Positions 1-10,533 are shown, counted from the stretch's first letter. The stretch is DNA of 64,000 nt from UBA9659 sp965208605 (GCA_965208605.1 OZ242345.1:248001-312000); one strand, 5' to 3'. Translations and numbers: made by a program. Notes: generated by a model from the letters alone, not told the origin.

Positions 1-1029
1 GATAATCGCCGCCAAGATGCCCCAAATATGGCACGAGAGGTAGCAGTTGCGCAGGGTTTCATGGACTCGAGAGAACTTCCTCGCGCCCCAGTTTTGGCCC
101 ACCAGAGGCACCACCGCCGCGCTAATTGCCACGACGACCATCCCTACCACCGCCTCAATCCGCACGGCCACGCCAAATGCGGCAACCACGCTGGTACCAA
201 AATCCGCCAAGAGCCAGGTGACCAGCACCATGGAGAGAGGATGCAGACAGTTGGTTACCCCCGCGGGCACGCCCACTTTCAAGATGGTCCTTGAGGTCTT
301 AACGAATCCACTGGTGCTTGCGGTCAAGCGATTATGTTTGACCAGAAACCACCAGCCAGCCAATAAGACCTGGCTCCCAGTGCTGAACACAAAGGTCCAG
401 GCTGCACCGTCCAGCCCCATGGGTGTCATGCCGAACCAGCCGAGGATGAGTAGGGGTCCCAGCAGCACCTGCACCAGAGGACCTATGACGGTAATGTAAC
501 CGGGGAAACTAGCATCACCGAAGGCGCGGATAACACCATTGGAGACCATCGCCAGGCCCATCAGCGGGAAGCCAATGAACCAGATGTTGGTATAGCTGAC
601 TGCCAGGCGAAGTACCTCCTCCTCTGCACCGAGCAACATAAACAGCCCAGTGGATGCGAATTGCCCCCCGAAGGCGAGGCTGAACGTGAACATCAGGGCG
701 AGCAGGAAGCAATGACTAGCGGCAAGAGTCGCCCCGGGCAGCAGGCCTCGGCCGATTCGCTGAGCGATTAAGGCCGCGCCGCCTATACCTATGCCTCGGG
801 TCATGGCGTTGAGGCTCATAGCGACAGGGAATACAAAAGCCAAGGCGGCGAGTTCAAACTTCCCGACCTGAGCGACATATAAAACTTCCACCAGATTGCC
901 CAGAGTCATGGCGAAGAAGCCAATGATCATCACTCCAGAAACCTTGATGACATGCCGCCGTATTGAGCCGTCAACATAAGCGCCAGTATCTTGACTAGTA
1001 TTGTCCGCTGAGGGGGAGGAGGGGGTCAT
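1..1029 (-). CDS. MATE family multidrug/cation efflux transporter (3' part beyond the window edge)
   Basis: The reading frame starts at an ATG at 1029-1027 and stays open for 343 codons to the left edge, so the C-terminal part lies outside the window. The product begins with a short polar tail (MTPSSPSADN) followed by many hydrophobic helices. Segments such as GNLVEVLYVAQVGKFELAA and MSLNAMTRGIGIGGAALIAQ resemble helices 1 and 2 of the MATE family, whose members export drugs or organic cations by Na+ or H+ antiport across the inner membrane. It is divergent from the methyltransferase gene, with 110 bp between the starts. No strong Shine-Dalgarno sequence precedes this start. Family assignment is confident; substrate is unknown. 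Confidence 0.85.
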   Translation of the reverse strand, partial: MTPSSPSADNTSQDTGAYVDGSIRRHVIKVSGVMIIGFFAMTLGNLVEVLYVAQVGKFELAALAFVFPVAMSLNAMTRGIGIGGAALIAQRIGRGLLPGATLAASHCFLLALMFTFSLAFGGQFASTGLFMLLGAEEEVLRLAVSYTNIWFIGFPLMGLAMVSNGVIRAFGDASFPGYITVIGPLVQVLLGPLLILGWFGMTPMGLDGAAWTFVFSTGSQVLLAGWWFLVKHNRLTASTSGFVKTSRTILKVGVPAGVTNCLHPLSMVLVTWLLADFGTSVVAAFGVAVRIEAVVGMVVVAISAAVVPLVGQNWGARKFSRVHETLRNCYLSCHIWGILAAII

Positions 1030-1139
1030 CAAATCTGCCTGGAATGAATGTGCATTATACAACAAGCGGGATTTGGGGACATGCGGGATGGCTTTTGATA
1101 GGGTTATGCTTAGCGGGTCAAAGTGCAATAGGGGCAAAT

Positions 1140-2096
1140 ATGAATGACACGGAAAGCCAGGAAAAACGCAGTTATGGCATCCGCGGCGGCAAGCGCATTT
1201 ATGAGGGTTATAACGCTGAGCGCAAGGTAAAAGGACGAAAGAAGAAACAGCAACAACGTCTGGGTTATGAATCCTTTAGCCAGGACTTTGCACAAAACAA
1301 CAATGCCTTACCGGATCAATATCTTAATAAAATTATCACTGGCGATAGCCTGGAAGTGTTAAGCCGTCTGCCCGATAACTGTGTGGATCTGGTGTTTACC
1401 TCGCCACCCTATAATTTTGGCTTGGACTATGGAGTTCGCCAAGACGGTGTCCACGAAGACGGTGCTCACGAAGACACTGACTCTTGGCGCATCTACTTTG
1501 ATAACCTCTTTGCAATTTTTGATGAATGTGTGCGCGTAGTAAAATACGGCGGCAGGATTATTGTGAATGTCCAGCCTTTATTTTCGGATTACATTCCAAC
1601 GCATCACCTCATCAGCAACTTCTTCCTGAAGAAGGGATTGATATGGAAGGGTGAAATTCTCTGGGAGAAGAATAATTACAACTGCAAGTACACTGCCTGG
1701 GGCAGTTGGAAAAGCCCGTCAAGCCCTTATCTGAAATACACCTGGGAGTTCTTGGAAATTTTTTGCAAAGGGAATTTGAAAAAATCCGGCAACCGGGAAA
1801 ACATTGATATCAATGCTGAGGAATTCAAAAGCTGGGTCAACGCCAAGTGGTCTATTGCTCCAGAACGCGATATGAAAAAGTATGGGCACCCTGCCATGTT
1901 TCCTGAAAAACTCGTGCTACGTGCCTTAAAACTCTTCAGCTACATGGGCGATATAGTCTTGGATCCCTTTAACGGTGTCGGCACCACGACTCTAACTGCA
2001 CACAACTTCGGGCGTAATTATATCGGCATTGATTGTTCGGCTACCTATTGCGAAACCGCTGAGCAAAGGATTATTGATAGTAGCGATAACCTATAA
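1140..2096 (+). CDS. Orphan beta-class site-specific DNA methyltransferase (N4-cytosine or N6-adenine)
   Basis: The product methylates the exocyclic amino group of a base in double-stranded DNA. The catalytic motif IV appears near residue 85 (VFTSPPYNFGLDYG). The AdoMet-binding motif I lies near the C-terminus (DPFNGVGTTTLTAHNFG). The order IV then I is that of the beta group, and the SPPY form favours N4-cytosine. I start at 1140 because AGGGG lies about 5 nt upstream; an upstream in-frame ATG at 1044 would add a hydrophobic 32-residue leader that does not suit a cytosolic enzyme. The N-terminus is very basic (about residues 8-35). No endonuclease gene adjoins it. A 15-bp duplication just after motif IV adds a DGVHE/DGAHE acidic loop. 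Confidence 0.85.
   Translation: MNDTESQEKRSYGIRGGKRIYEGYNAERKVKGRKKKQQQRLGYESFSQDFAQNNNALPDQYLNKIITGDSLEVLSRLPDNCVDLVFTSPPYNFGLDYGVRQDGVHEDGAHEDTDSWRIYFDNLFAIFDECVRVVKYGGRIIVNVQPLFSDYIPTHHLISNFFLKKGLIWKGEILWEKNNYNCKYTAWGSWKSPSSPYLKYTWEFLEIFCKGNLKKSGNRENIDINAEEFKSWVNAKWSIAPERDMKKYGHPAMFPEKLVLRALKLFSYMGDIVLDPFNGVGTTTLTAHNFGRNYIGIDCSATYCETAEQRIIDSSDNL
1443..1472 (+). repeat. In-frame 15-bp tandem duplication (2 copies) in the methyltransferase gene
   Basis: Two 15-bp units (GACGGTGTCCACGAA and GACGGTGCTCACGAA) follow each other inside the methyltransferase gene and encode DGVHE-DGAHE. The unit is a multiple of three, so the frame is kept. It is one of several such duplications in this window. 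Confidence 0.75.
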
Positions 2097-2140
2097 GAGG
2101 AGGCTAGTGGCGATGATAACGGACTGGCTTCCCGCTGCCG

Positions 2141-2381
2141 CGCCGTCATTGCCCGGCCTACGGCGCCCCGCGCCGTCATTCTCGAGCTTGCTCGGGAATC
2201 CAGCCTGTATATTTTGCCGTCAGCATCAAAGCCTGACGCTTCCGCGCCGTCATTGCCCGGCCTACGGCGCCCCGCGCCGTCATTCTCGAGCTTGCTCGGG
2301 AATCCAGCCTGTATATTTTGCCGTCAGCATCAAAGCCTGACGCTTCCGCGCCGTCATTCTCGAGCTTGCTCGGGAATCCAG
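2141..2381. repeat. 104-bp tandem repeat, two full copies and a partial third
   Basis: The unit starting CGCCGTCATTGCCCGGCC at 2141 repeats exactly at 2245. A third start at 2349 lacks the TGCCCGGCC block. Each unit holds one module A palindrome and a spacer containing CCTGTATATTTTGCCGTC. Confidence 0.85.
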
Positions 2382-2550
2382 AGGAACAAAGGCAAGCACC
2401 TGGGGCATTGACACCTCGCCGTCATTCTCGAGCTTGCCCTCTGACGGGTTGGAGAACCGGGGTAAATCGGAAAACAATACTCTTTTTTACTGGATTCCCC
2501 CCGAACCCAGTCGTCCCGCCAAAGGCAGGACGACTGACTTCGGCGAGAAT

Positions 2551-2702
2551 GACGGCGCGGAGCCGGACTCCTTCACGGCGTCCCCGCTTCTTCTGGCGGC
2601 CTACGGCGCCCCGCGCCGTCATACAAGAATGACGGCGCGGAGCCGGACTCCTTCACGGCGTCCCCGCTTCTTCTGGCGGCTTACGGCGCCCCGCGCCGTC
2701 AT
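2551..2702. repeat. 80-bp tandem repeat, two copies
   Basis: The block starting GACGGCGCGGAGCCGGACTC at 2551 recurs at 2631 with almost no change. It ends in the GCGCCCCGCGCCGTCAT module that precedes many module A palindromes. Confidence 0.8.
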
Positions 2703-2841
2703 TCTCGAGCTTGCTCGGGAATCCAGAGGAACGAGCAGTATTGCTTTCATCATCAGCACCAGTAAAGCACAAGCCACTGACCCCCCGTTGATGGGTAGCG
2801 GGAACATCAAGGTGGTTGCCTTTGTTCCTCTGGATTCCCGT

Positions 2842-2881
2842 CACCCCAGTCATCCAGCCGATGGCTGGGATGACTGGGGTG
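2842..2881. repeat. Long hairpin (module B)
   Basis: Arms CACCCCAGTCATCCAGCC and GGCTGGGATGACTGGGGTG pair around a GAT loop with one bulged G. Related hairpins lie at 10884-10924, 15245-15285, 21793-21833 and 28326-28366. No T-run follows, so it is a repeat hairpin rather than a typical intrinsic terminator, though it could protect 3' ends. Confidence 0.8.
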
Positions 2882-2959
2882 GCGAGAATGACGGCGGGTT
2901 GGATTCCTGCCTGCTTTGATCCTGACGGCGGGCTGGATTCTCGCCGCCGGGAGCAGGGG

Positions 2960-5900
2960 TTAAAAAGCAAGCTCGCCCTCTAGGTAGATGCGGTGGTCAA
3001 TGGCGGTGGTGCCTTCTTTGCGCTCGGCGACAAGTTTCAGATCAAACAACTTGCTGTGCTGCCACTGCAAGCCCAGACGATAGGTGCGCTTGTCGCCCAG
3101 ACTCAGTTCAGTGTAGGGCGTCATGAGGCCAGGGCCCCGGAACGCGTGCATGCCGTAATCCAAACGAACCTCCAGGCGCGGGCTGTATTCGTTAGAAGCG
3201 CCATGTGAAGCGCCCCCCAAGCCATCATTCAGCCCCTGCTGCCAGAGTTGTTGCACCCCGCCAGTGGTCACCCCATAACCCGGCGTCAGGCTGAAAGACA
3301 GCCCCCGTCCGTTTGTTGACGGCTGGAAGCTAATCGCCCCACTCAGTCCCCACTCCTCAGCCTCACCGCCCACCAGGGCACGCGCCTTGCCTTCTATCAC
3401 CAGGCCGCCGCCCAGGCTGGCATAGCGCAGACTGGCACCCAGCTCAGCACCCGCACTGGTCTCCCCATCGCCACCGTCAAAGCGCATCCCCGCTTCCAGA
3501 CTAGACTCAAATTGCGCCCCGCTGTCCAGGGACTGGGCGCGAGTCGCTTCCAGGGTCATGCGCAATCGGCTAGCATCCCGGGTCACGGCAGTTATCTGCT
3601 CATTACCGTCCAGTTCCACAGAGCTGCTCATGGCTTCACCCTTGAGGCCCAGGGTGGTGAGGCCAGTCTCCATCAAGATGCCACTCGCCCCCAGCGCATA
3701 GGTCTGCATGCTCAGGTCGCTTGCGGGGATCGCCTCTCCCAGTGCCCGGTCTTCACTGATTTCCAGTTCGCCATCGCCATAGCCGAGGGTCGCCCAGAAG
3801 TCCAGGCCTCCTGTTGCCCAGCCCAGATACGGATGGACACTGGTCATATCCAGGTCATAGTCGCCACTGACTGCCAGGCTGGTATCAGTGTAGTCCAGCC
3901 TCGCTTGGCTTTTGGAGATCGCCACACCCAGAATAGTGCGCTCGTTCAGCTGCGCATCCAGACCCAGTTGCAGACTAAAGAGATCGCCGTCCCACCGCAC
4001 CCCCTCAGCACCTTCTATACTCCGGTAATCGCCCGCACCCCAGAGGGTGATGCTCTGGCTTTGGCTCTCAGAAGCAGAGCCACCACCGCCCGCGCCATTC
4101 AAGGGCAGCACAAAGTCAGACCCCGCCAGGACTCGCTTCCAATCAAACCGGTCATAGACCAGGGCGCGTCCCTGAGCTTTGATAATCTCCGTCAGGTTAC
4201 CCGCACCGCCAAAACTGCTACTCGCAGCAGTGCCGGCAATGTTGGAGCGCCGTGCCTGCTCAAGGCGCTGCACAATGGCACTGACATTTTGGTCCGCCAT
4301 GCTACGTGCTACTTCGGGCAGTATCACCGCATTAAGCTTATCCAGGTCGCGGACGATGACTACACGGACGATCCGGGTGACCGTCTCGGCAGCATTGCCG
4401 GCGGCATCGGACACATCATAAGTGATGGTGTAGTCCCCCGGCGTGTCGGTATCCACTGGGTCGCCGCCCACCGCAATGCTGGCACTGAGCGCACCATCCA
4501 CATCATCACTTGCCCTGGCGCCCGGGTCAGTGAAGGTAGCACCTTGATCGACCTCCAAGGGACTGGCACCTATGAGGGTAATCTCTGGGGCAGTGGTGTC
4601 TACCGCGGTGCCGGTCGCGCTCACCGCGCTGGCGGGACCCGCGTTCGGGGTGGCCGCAGTGTCCTCAACGCTATTCGCGGCAAGGGTCAGGGTGAAGGCT
4701 GCCGCGTTCGGGGTGAAGGCGACAGTGTAGGTGTCACCAGAGCCGCGCACACTATCCACTCTGGCACCCGTGGCGGTGATGTCGGTGGCAGCCAAACCAG
4801 TCACCACTTCGTTGAAGGTGAGTGCGACAGACTGCTCCGTGCCAATCACCCCGGCGGCAATGGTGCCGAAGGTCGCCGTCGGCGCGGTGGTGTCCGGCAC
4901 GGTCACGGTGATGGTTACCGTGTCGCTGTGGCTGGCACGGGCAGCATCGGTTACGGTCAGGGTGAAGACCAGGACCGTGGCCGTATTCGGTGCGGTGAAG
5001 GTGGGACTGGCGGTGGTGCCGCCGCTCAAGGTAATGGGCGTGGTGGGCGCAACGCCATCGGTCATGGTATGCGTCCAGGCATAAGTCAGGACACCAGATT
5101 CGGGGTCGGTAGCGCCGCCGGTCAGCGTCACGGTTGCGCCGGTATCCACTTCCTGTGCGTCGCCCGCCTCGGCAACTGGCGGCTGATTGATGACCGGTGC
5201 GGTGGGTGTCACGGTCATGGTGGTCGTGGTAGTAACGGCGGTACCCTGGTCGATGGCGGCGCGTAAAGCCGTCGGGGTGGCGGTAGATAATGCCGTTGCC
5301 AGTGCATCGCGTGCGGTGTCCGTGGCCGCTGCTACTTCATACTCCACCACCACGCTGCCGGCGGCGATGCTGAGGATGCTCACATCGGTAGCAGGAACAG
5401 ACAACAAGGTCGCAATGCCCATTTTGAACCTGGTCTCATCAAACTCGGCGGTGGTGATACCGGCAATGGTCGTGCTGGCAACGAATCTGCTTGCCTCTGC
5501 CGCTACCGCCGCGTTGCCGGTCGCGCTTGCCGCGAGGTTGGGGTTGCCGTTGACATCAGTCACCGCGTTCGCGGCGAGAGTCAAGGTTACCGCGCCCGCC
5601 GTGCTCGGGGTGTAGGTGACGACATACTCGGTGCCGCTACCGGCCGCGGGGTCAATGCTATTCACGGCGCCATTGGAAACAGAGAAATCACCCGTTTCCA
5701 AACCAGTCACCGCCCCAATGAAGGTAATCCCCACGCTTGCCGAATTACCGACCGTGGATTTGCCCAGAGGCGGGATGGTCACTGCAAACGGCGTGAGCGG
5801 CGCGCCGCGATCAATGGTGACGGTGTAGGTTTTCTCGGTAGTGCCGTCTTGGGCGGTAACCAGAATAGCGATGTCGTTTGCACCGACAGCCAAAGCAATC

Positions 5901-8900
5901 GGTTCTGATGCTTCGCCACTGGCAACCGCCGTGCCATCCACGGTTAGGGTCGCGCCATCGTTATTCGTGGTCGGTGTCAGCGTGACGCTTGCCACATCAT
6001 TCGCCACGTTAACGGCGTAACTTATCGTGGCGGCAGCAAAGGCGGGCAAGGTGCCGACCGAGATAGTCAAACCGGCCAAGTTCGCATCCGTGGACGCGGG
6101 TGCGGCGTTCACGGTGACGCTGCGGGTCACCGGCGTGGCATCATTACCGGCGGCATCCATTGCGTTATAGGTAATGATGTAGGTGCCGGCGGTGTTGGTG
6201 TCTACTGCATCGCCACCGATGATGACCACCACGTTGGCATCCACATTGTCCGTGGCGGTGGCACCCGGGTCAGTGTAAGCAGTGCCGACCACGCCCGTGT
6301 TGCCCTCTGCGGTGTCGTCGGTCAGGGTGATGACCGGTGCGGTGTTGTCCGCAACGGTGACCACTTGGTCAGCGGTCGCTTCATTGCCCGCAACATCGGT
6401 CGCAGTCCAGGTGATGGTGGTGTCATTCAGCGGGAAAGTACTGGGCGCGTTGTCGGTGATGGTGGCATCGGTGGAAGTCGCGGTGCCGTAGTCGGATCGA
6501 CCAAGCGGGGTCTGGACACCTGTTGCCTCAAAGGTCATAGCAACCGGCGCGGTGATGACCGGTGCGCTCACATCAATTTGAATAGCACTCGTGACCGCAT
6601 CAGGGTCAAGGGTATTGGCGGCATTATCGGCGGCGTTCATGGTGCCGATGTCATAAGCCACATTCGTGCCGTCAAGTGCCATAACCTGCGCCGCCACCAC
6701 CGTGTAGGTCGCGGTGTAACTGTTGCCGATGCCGGTTACCGTGGCGCCCTGCCCGGCAATGGTCACGCTTGGCTCGCTTACCAATGGCAGATTGACGCTG
6801 AAGGTCAGACTTAGAGTGTCGCCGTCTATGGCGTAATCTCCAGCGTTACTGCTCGTGAGCGCGGGTTCTTCGCCTACGACAAAGGCAAGTGCCGGTTGCA
6901 CGATGACGGTGCGGGTTACCTGCACGGCTTCATTACCGGCGGCATCCATTGCGTTATAAGTAACCGTATAGGTGCCGGCGGTGTCGATGAGCACTGCGCT
7001 GATATCCGGGGTGACCGTCACGTTGGTATCCACATCGTCCGTGGCGGTGGCACCCTCATCTGTGTAGGGGTCGCCCAGAGTCAAGGTGACAGTCGCGGCA
7101 CCTGTCCGGGCGATGACCGGCGCGGTGGTGTCAGTCGAGGTCGGCGCGGTCACAGTGATGGTTACCATGTCGGTGTGGGTAGCAGCGTCATCATCGGTTA
7201 CGGTCAGGGTAAACACTAAGTCCGCGGCGGTGTCCGGCGCGATGAAGGTCGAGGTCACGCCATCGGCCACGACGATTGCCGTGGCGGGCGGCGCATCATC
7301 GGTTGATGTATGCACCCATTCATAACGCTGGATAGTTCCATCGGGGTCGTTACTGGCGGTGCCGTTCAGCGTCACGCCGGTCGTGCTGGCGGTCACGCTG
7401 AAGTCGTCTCCGGCATCGGCAGTCGGCGCGATGTTGGCGACCGGTGCGGTTACGGTGACGGTGCGGGTAACCGTATCGGCGGCATTACCGGCGGCATCCA
7501 TTGCGTCGTAGGTAACGATGTAGGTGCCGGCGGTGTCGATGAGCACTGTCTCGCCACCCGTGGTGGGCGTCACGCTGCCATCCACATTATCCGTGGCGGT
7601 GGCGTTCCGCTCGGTATAGGGATCGCCCACAATCAGGCGGACAACATCGTCACCATTCAGGGTGATTTCTGGCGCGCTCACATCAATTCGAAACCTGCTG
7701 TCAGCCGCGTCCGGGTCAAGCGTATTGGCGGCATTATCGGCAGCGGTCATTGCGCCGATGTCATAAGTCGCCAGTGCGCCGTCAAGTGCCGTAACCTGCG
7801 CAGATGCCACTACATAGGTCGCGGTGTAACTGTTACCGGTGCCGGTTACCGTGGCGCCCTGCCCGGCGATGATCACCGTTGGCGCGCTTGCCAATGCCAC
7901 ATTGACGCTGAAGGTCAGACTTAGAGTGTCGCCGTCTATGGCGTAGTTTCCAGCGTTATCGCTGGTGAGCGCGGGTCCTGCGCTAATGGCAAGTGCTGGT
8001 TGCACGATGACGGTGCGGGTAACCGTATCGGCGGCATTACCGGCGGCATCCATTGCGTTATAGGTAACGATGTAGGTGCCGGCGGTGTCGATGAGCACTG
8101 CGCTGATATCCGGGGTGACCGTCACGTTGGTATCCACATCGTCCGTGGCGGTGGCACCCTCATCTGTGTAGGGGTCGCCCAGAGTCAAGGTGACAGTCGC
8201 GGCACCTGTCCGGGCGATTTCTGGCGGGGTCTCGTCCACGGTAACCGCGGCGAGGCTGGTTGGCAGGGAGTCAGCGCCGCCCAGGCTCTGCACGACCTGC
8301 ACCTGATCAACGGCATAGTCGCCTTCATCCAGCGTGAAGAAGGTGCCGGTGCCGGTGGTGAATGTCGGGCTGACGGCACCGCCATTGATGGAGTATCTCC
8401 AGGTGGCGCCGCTTTCCAGACCCGTCACATTCACCACGCCATTGCTGGTGATGCGATCCGTTGGCGAGGAACCGGTGTCCGCCGCCAGCGCGAGGCTCAC
8501 TGGCGCGGGTGCGCGGAGCACGGTGACGGTGTAGGTTTGCTCGGTGGTATCCGCGGCGGTAACGACAATGGCGATGTCGTTTGCGCCGACCGTCAGCGTA
8601 ATCGCTTGACTGGCTTCGCCACTGGCAACCGCCGTGCCATCTACGGTCACGCTGGCGCCATCGTGATTCGTGTCCGGCGTAACCGTGGTGCTGGTCACAT
8701 CATTCGCCACGTTGACGGTGTAGCCCAGGGTGGCGGCATCAAAGGCGGGCGACAAGGTGCCGGCCGAGATAGTCAGAGATGACAAGTTCGCATCCGCAGA
8801 TAGCACCGCGGTGCCGTCTACGCTCTGTACTGTCGCGGGTCCCGGGTTCGGGAGTCTGGCGGTGTCGACAACGCTATTTCTGGCAAGGGTCAGGCGGAAG

Positions 8901-9552
8901 GTTGCCGCGGTCGGCGTGAAGGTGATGGTGTAGGTGTCGCCAGAGCCGCTCACGCTAATTCCGGTGACACCGGTGGAAGTATTGAATCTTCTTTCCGTCA
9001 AACCAGTCACCACCTCGGAGAAGGTGATGATGGCCGTCTGCGTGGTGCCAATTATAATACTCTCGGACGTATCAATCTCAAAGGTCGTCACGGTCGGCGC
9101 GGTGGTGTCCGCTGGCACGGCGGTGCCGTCCACGCTCCTCGCTGCCACGGGCTCTGCCGCGGGACCGGTATTGCCATCAGCGTCTATCACGCTATCCGCG
9201 GCAAGGGTCAGAGTGAAGGTCGCCGCGGTTGGCCTGAAGAAGACGCCGTATTCGCTACCTCGAGTGGGGCCAACTACGTCGCCAAAGAAAAGTATTGTGG
9301 CACCGCTGGCGGAGAAGTCGCTTGCCATCAAACCAGTCACCACCTCGGAGAAGGTGATGATGGCCGTCTGCCTGGTGCCAATTATAGTACTCTCGAACGT
9401 ATCAATCTCAAAGGCTGTCACCGTCGGCGCGGTGGTGTCAGTCTGCGCGTGTGCCGTGTTTATTCCAAAAATGAGGGGGGGGGGGGGGGGGGGACACTTA
9501 TCGCTACCAACAACGCGGAGGCAAACACGAATTGGGTGATTATTTTGTTCAT
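2960..9552 (-). CDS. Giant Ig-repeat autotransporter AT1, phase OFF in this sequence
   Basis: This is a surface protein: signal peptide, a passenger of some 1,800 residues, a helical linker and a C-terminal outer-membrane barrel ending in F. The true start is the ATG at 9552-9550 (AAGGAG 8 nt upstream), encoding MNKIITQFVFASALLVAIS. A run of 19 C (9475-9493 on the minus strand) then shifts the frame by two bases, so translation stops after 30 codons; the 2153-residue passenger-barrel frame resumes beyond it. Restored, the product would be about 2,196 residues. Passenger modules in order: two Ig-like (GTRQTAIITFSEVVTG type), a cadherin-like sandwich (ADANLSSLTISAG), further Ig-like and DUF5011-like (DPGATASD type) domains, PKD-like domains (PTADAGDDF, PPVAEAGDAQ), then linker and barrel. 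It is poor in cysteine and rich in T, A, V and D. Probable role is adhesion or surface masking; that is inference. Confidence 0.85.
9475..9493. repeat. Homopolymeric G19/C19 phase-variation tract in AT1
   Basis: Nineteen G on the plus strand (C in the coding strand) plus one A separate ATGA from CACTT, 20 nt in all. That is two more than in the in-frame paralogue AT2. Loss of two or gain of one base would restore the frame. Confidence 0.9.
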
Positions 9553-9560
9553 GGTATTGG

Positions 9561-9633
9561 CTCCTTTTATGTGAATGAAGGTGGTTTTGGTTTGCCCGGA
9601 TGCGGTTGGGTAACCCGTGCGGGGCATTGTATA
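9561..9633 (-). promoter_or_regulatory. Leader region shared by the three autotransporters (AT1 copy)
   Basis: On the minus strand TATACAAT at 9633-9626 is a likely -10 element. AAGGAG at 9566-9561 is the ribosome site for the ATG at 9552. The leader in between, holding a version of ACCCGCAACCGCATCCGGGC, is nearly the same in all three genes, so they probably share their transcriptional control. No convincing -35 box was found. Confidence 0.5.
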
Positions 9634-10234
9634 TGAAAAATTATGCAACGGCTAAACATTGCATAGGTTCCAGGGTTCATAGGATATGGCACTGCGTCGT
9701 CATTGCCCGGCTTGTTCCGGCTTACATCCAGAGCGGCGAATCATCTTGTTGTTGATGTGTAAATGGCCAAGGTGGTTGCCTCTGTTCTGTGGATTCCCGC
9801 CTGCGGCGAGAATGACGGCGCGGCGTCCCCGCCCCTTCTGGCGGCTTACGGCGCCCCGCGCCGTCATTCTCGAGCTTGCTCGGGAATCCAGTAAAAAAGA
9901 GTATTGTGTTCCGATTTACCCCGGTCCTCCAACCCGTCAGAGGGCAAGCCCGAGAGTGACGGGGAGCGACGAACCATCTTGTTGTATAAATGGCCAAGGT
10001 GGTTGCCTTTGTTCCTCTGGATTCCCGCCTATGGCGAGAATGACGGCGGGGGCGAGAATGACAGCAAAGCCCCGCCGGCTTTGATCCTGACGGCGCGGGG
10101 CGACGTAAGCCGCCTCATTTCGCGGTTTTGCCGTGGTAGTGTCCGGCTACGTTCGGACGACGTATTTAAACTGGATTTGATGCTTGCCAGCGACGCGGCG
10201 AATCCGGGCGATGAATATCTGATAAGATGCGCGG
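9634..10234. repeat. Mosaic repeat cluster upstream of AT1
   Basis: Apart from the upstream leader of AT1, this stretch is repeat modules. Two copies of module D (GGCCAAGGTGGTTGCC followed by CTCTGGATTCCCG or CTGTGGATTCCCG) lie near 9727-9796 and 9969-10027. Module A is at 9861-9891, followed by a module starting GTAAAAAAGAGTATTGTG. From about 10100 to 10234 the sequence is unique and probably holds the promoter of the small gene at 10235. No other gene is supported. Confidence 0.8.
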
Positions 10235-10420
10235 ATGAAACTCTCAAATTTTGATGTAAATATGGTTCGCGCCACGATGAACCAAGTCGGTTTGTACTGT
10301 ATCGGCGGCGCAATCATCACCGGGATTTTTGGAGATGGCAGCTGGCTTATAACAACTGGCATGGGGTTGGTCGGGTTTATGATATGCTTGGCTACCACTT
10401 ACAAACGAGATCGCCTCTAA
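10235..10420 (+). CDS. Small two-helix membrane protein, first of a coupled pair
   Basis: 61 residues. After a short polar N-terminus (MKLSNFDVN) there are two hydrophobic stretches, about residues 15-31 (VGLYCIGGAIITGIFG) and 35-53, and a basic tail (YKRDRL). I do not recognise the family. Its TAA overlaps the ATG of the next small gene (TAATG), which suggests translational coupling. It sits alone between repeat clusters and the AT1 and AT2 genes and is transcribed against both. The start is uncertain because no strong ribosome site is visible (GATAAGATGCGCGG precedes it). Confidence 0.5.
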   Translation: MKLSNFDVNMVRATMNQVGLYCIGGAIITGIFGDGSWLITTGMGLVGFMICLATTYKRDRL

Positions 10421-10533
10421 TGGATCCAGCCTTGACGACCGTCTTGTTCATCGGCGCCGGTGCGTTTGCGATGCTGATTTTCGCGTATTACGTCGAGTCT
10501 CACAACGACAAGAAAGACCACCCGGACGACTAA
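10420..10533 (+). CDS. 37-residue single-helix membrane peptide, second of a coupled pair
   Basis: The ATG overlaps the stop of the preceding gene (TAATG). The peptide has one hydrophobic helix (TTVLFIGAGAFAMLIFAYYV) and a charged tail (ESHNDKKDHPDD). Size and layout recall small accessory subunits of membrane complexes or small membrane toxins, but no family is recognised and no complex genes are nearby. The repeat cluster begins about 12 nt after the stop codon. Confidence 0.5.
   Translation: MDPALTTVLFIGAGAFAMLIFAYYVESHNDKKDHPDD

Larger units (their letters stand above)
2097..2959. repeat. Cluster of mosaic palindromic repeats between the methyltransferase and AT1
   Basis: No gene is supported in these 860 bp; all frames are made of repeat modules. 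Module A is 31 bp, starts CCGTCATTCTCGAGC and ends GCTCGGGAATCCAG, and forms a 9-bp inverted repeat with a 2-nt loop. Copies of A lie at 2173-2203, 2277-2307, 2351-2381 and 2696-2726. Other modules include the CGGCGCCCCGCGCCGTCAT block, a block holding ACCGGGGTAAATCGGAA, a variant of module D (AAGGTGGTTGCC then CTCTGGATTCCCG) near 2810-2840, and a long hairpin. The two flanking genes converge on the cluster. The modules resemble the dRS3-like ATTCCC-n-GGGAAT elements known from other proteobacteria; that family link is an inference. Confidence 0.85.

Noticed and set aside
1044..1139. A 32-residue signal-like leader on the methyltransferase
   Set aside because: A cytosolic DNA-modifying enzyme would not carry it, and the ATG at 1140 has the better ribosome site.
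2029..2919. Short proteins encoded in the repeat clusters (several overlapping frames)
   Set aside because: Every such frame is a translation of the repeat modules, occurs in many frames and on both strands, and has no ribosome site.
2097..2959. A CRISPR array
   Set aside because: The repeats are palindromic mosaics of different lengths and order, without regular unique spacers, leader or cas genes.
3512..5266. A 584-codon open frame on the plus strand
   Set aside because: It is antisense to AT1. The composition (rich in G, R, H, A) reflects the repetitive Thr/Ala/Val codons of the autotransporter on the other strand, and no motif or ribosome site supports it. Similar frames at 12264-13697 and 16635-17771 are antisense to AT2 and AT3 in the same way.
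9460..9648. A separate small proline-ended protein upstream of AT1
   Set aside because: It is the signal-peptide part of AT1 read through the out-of-frame C-tract; AT2 shows the continuous form.
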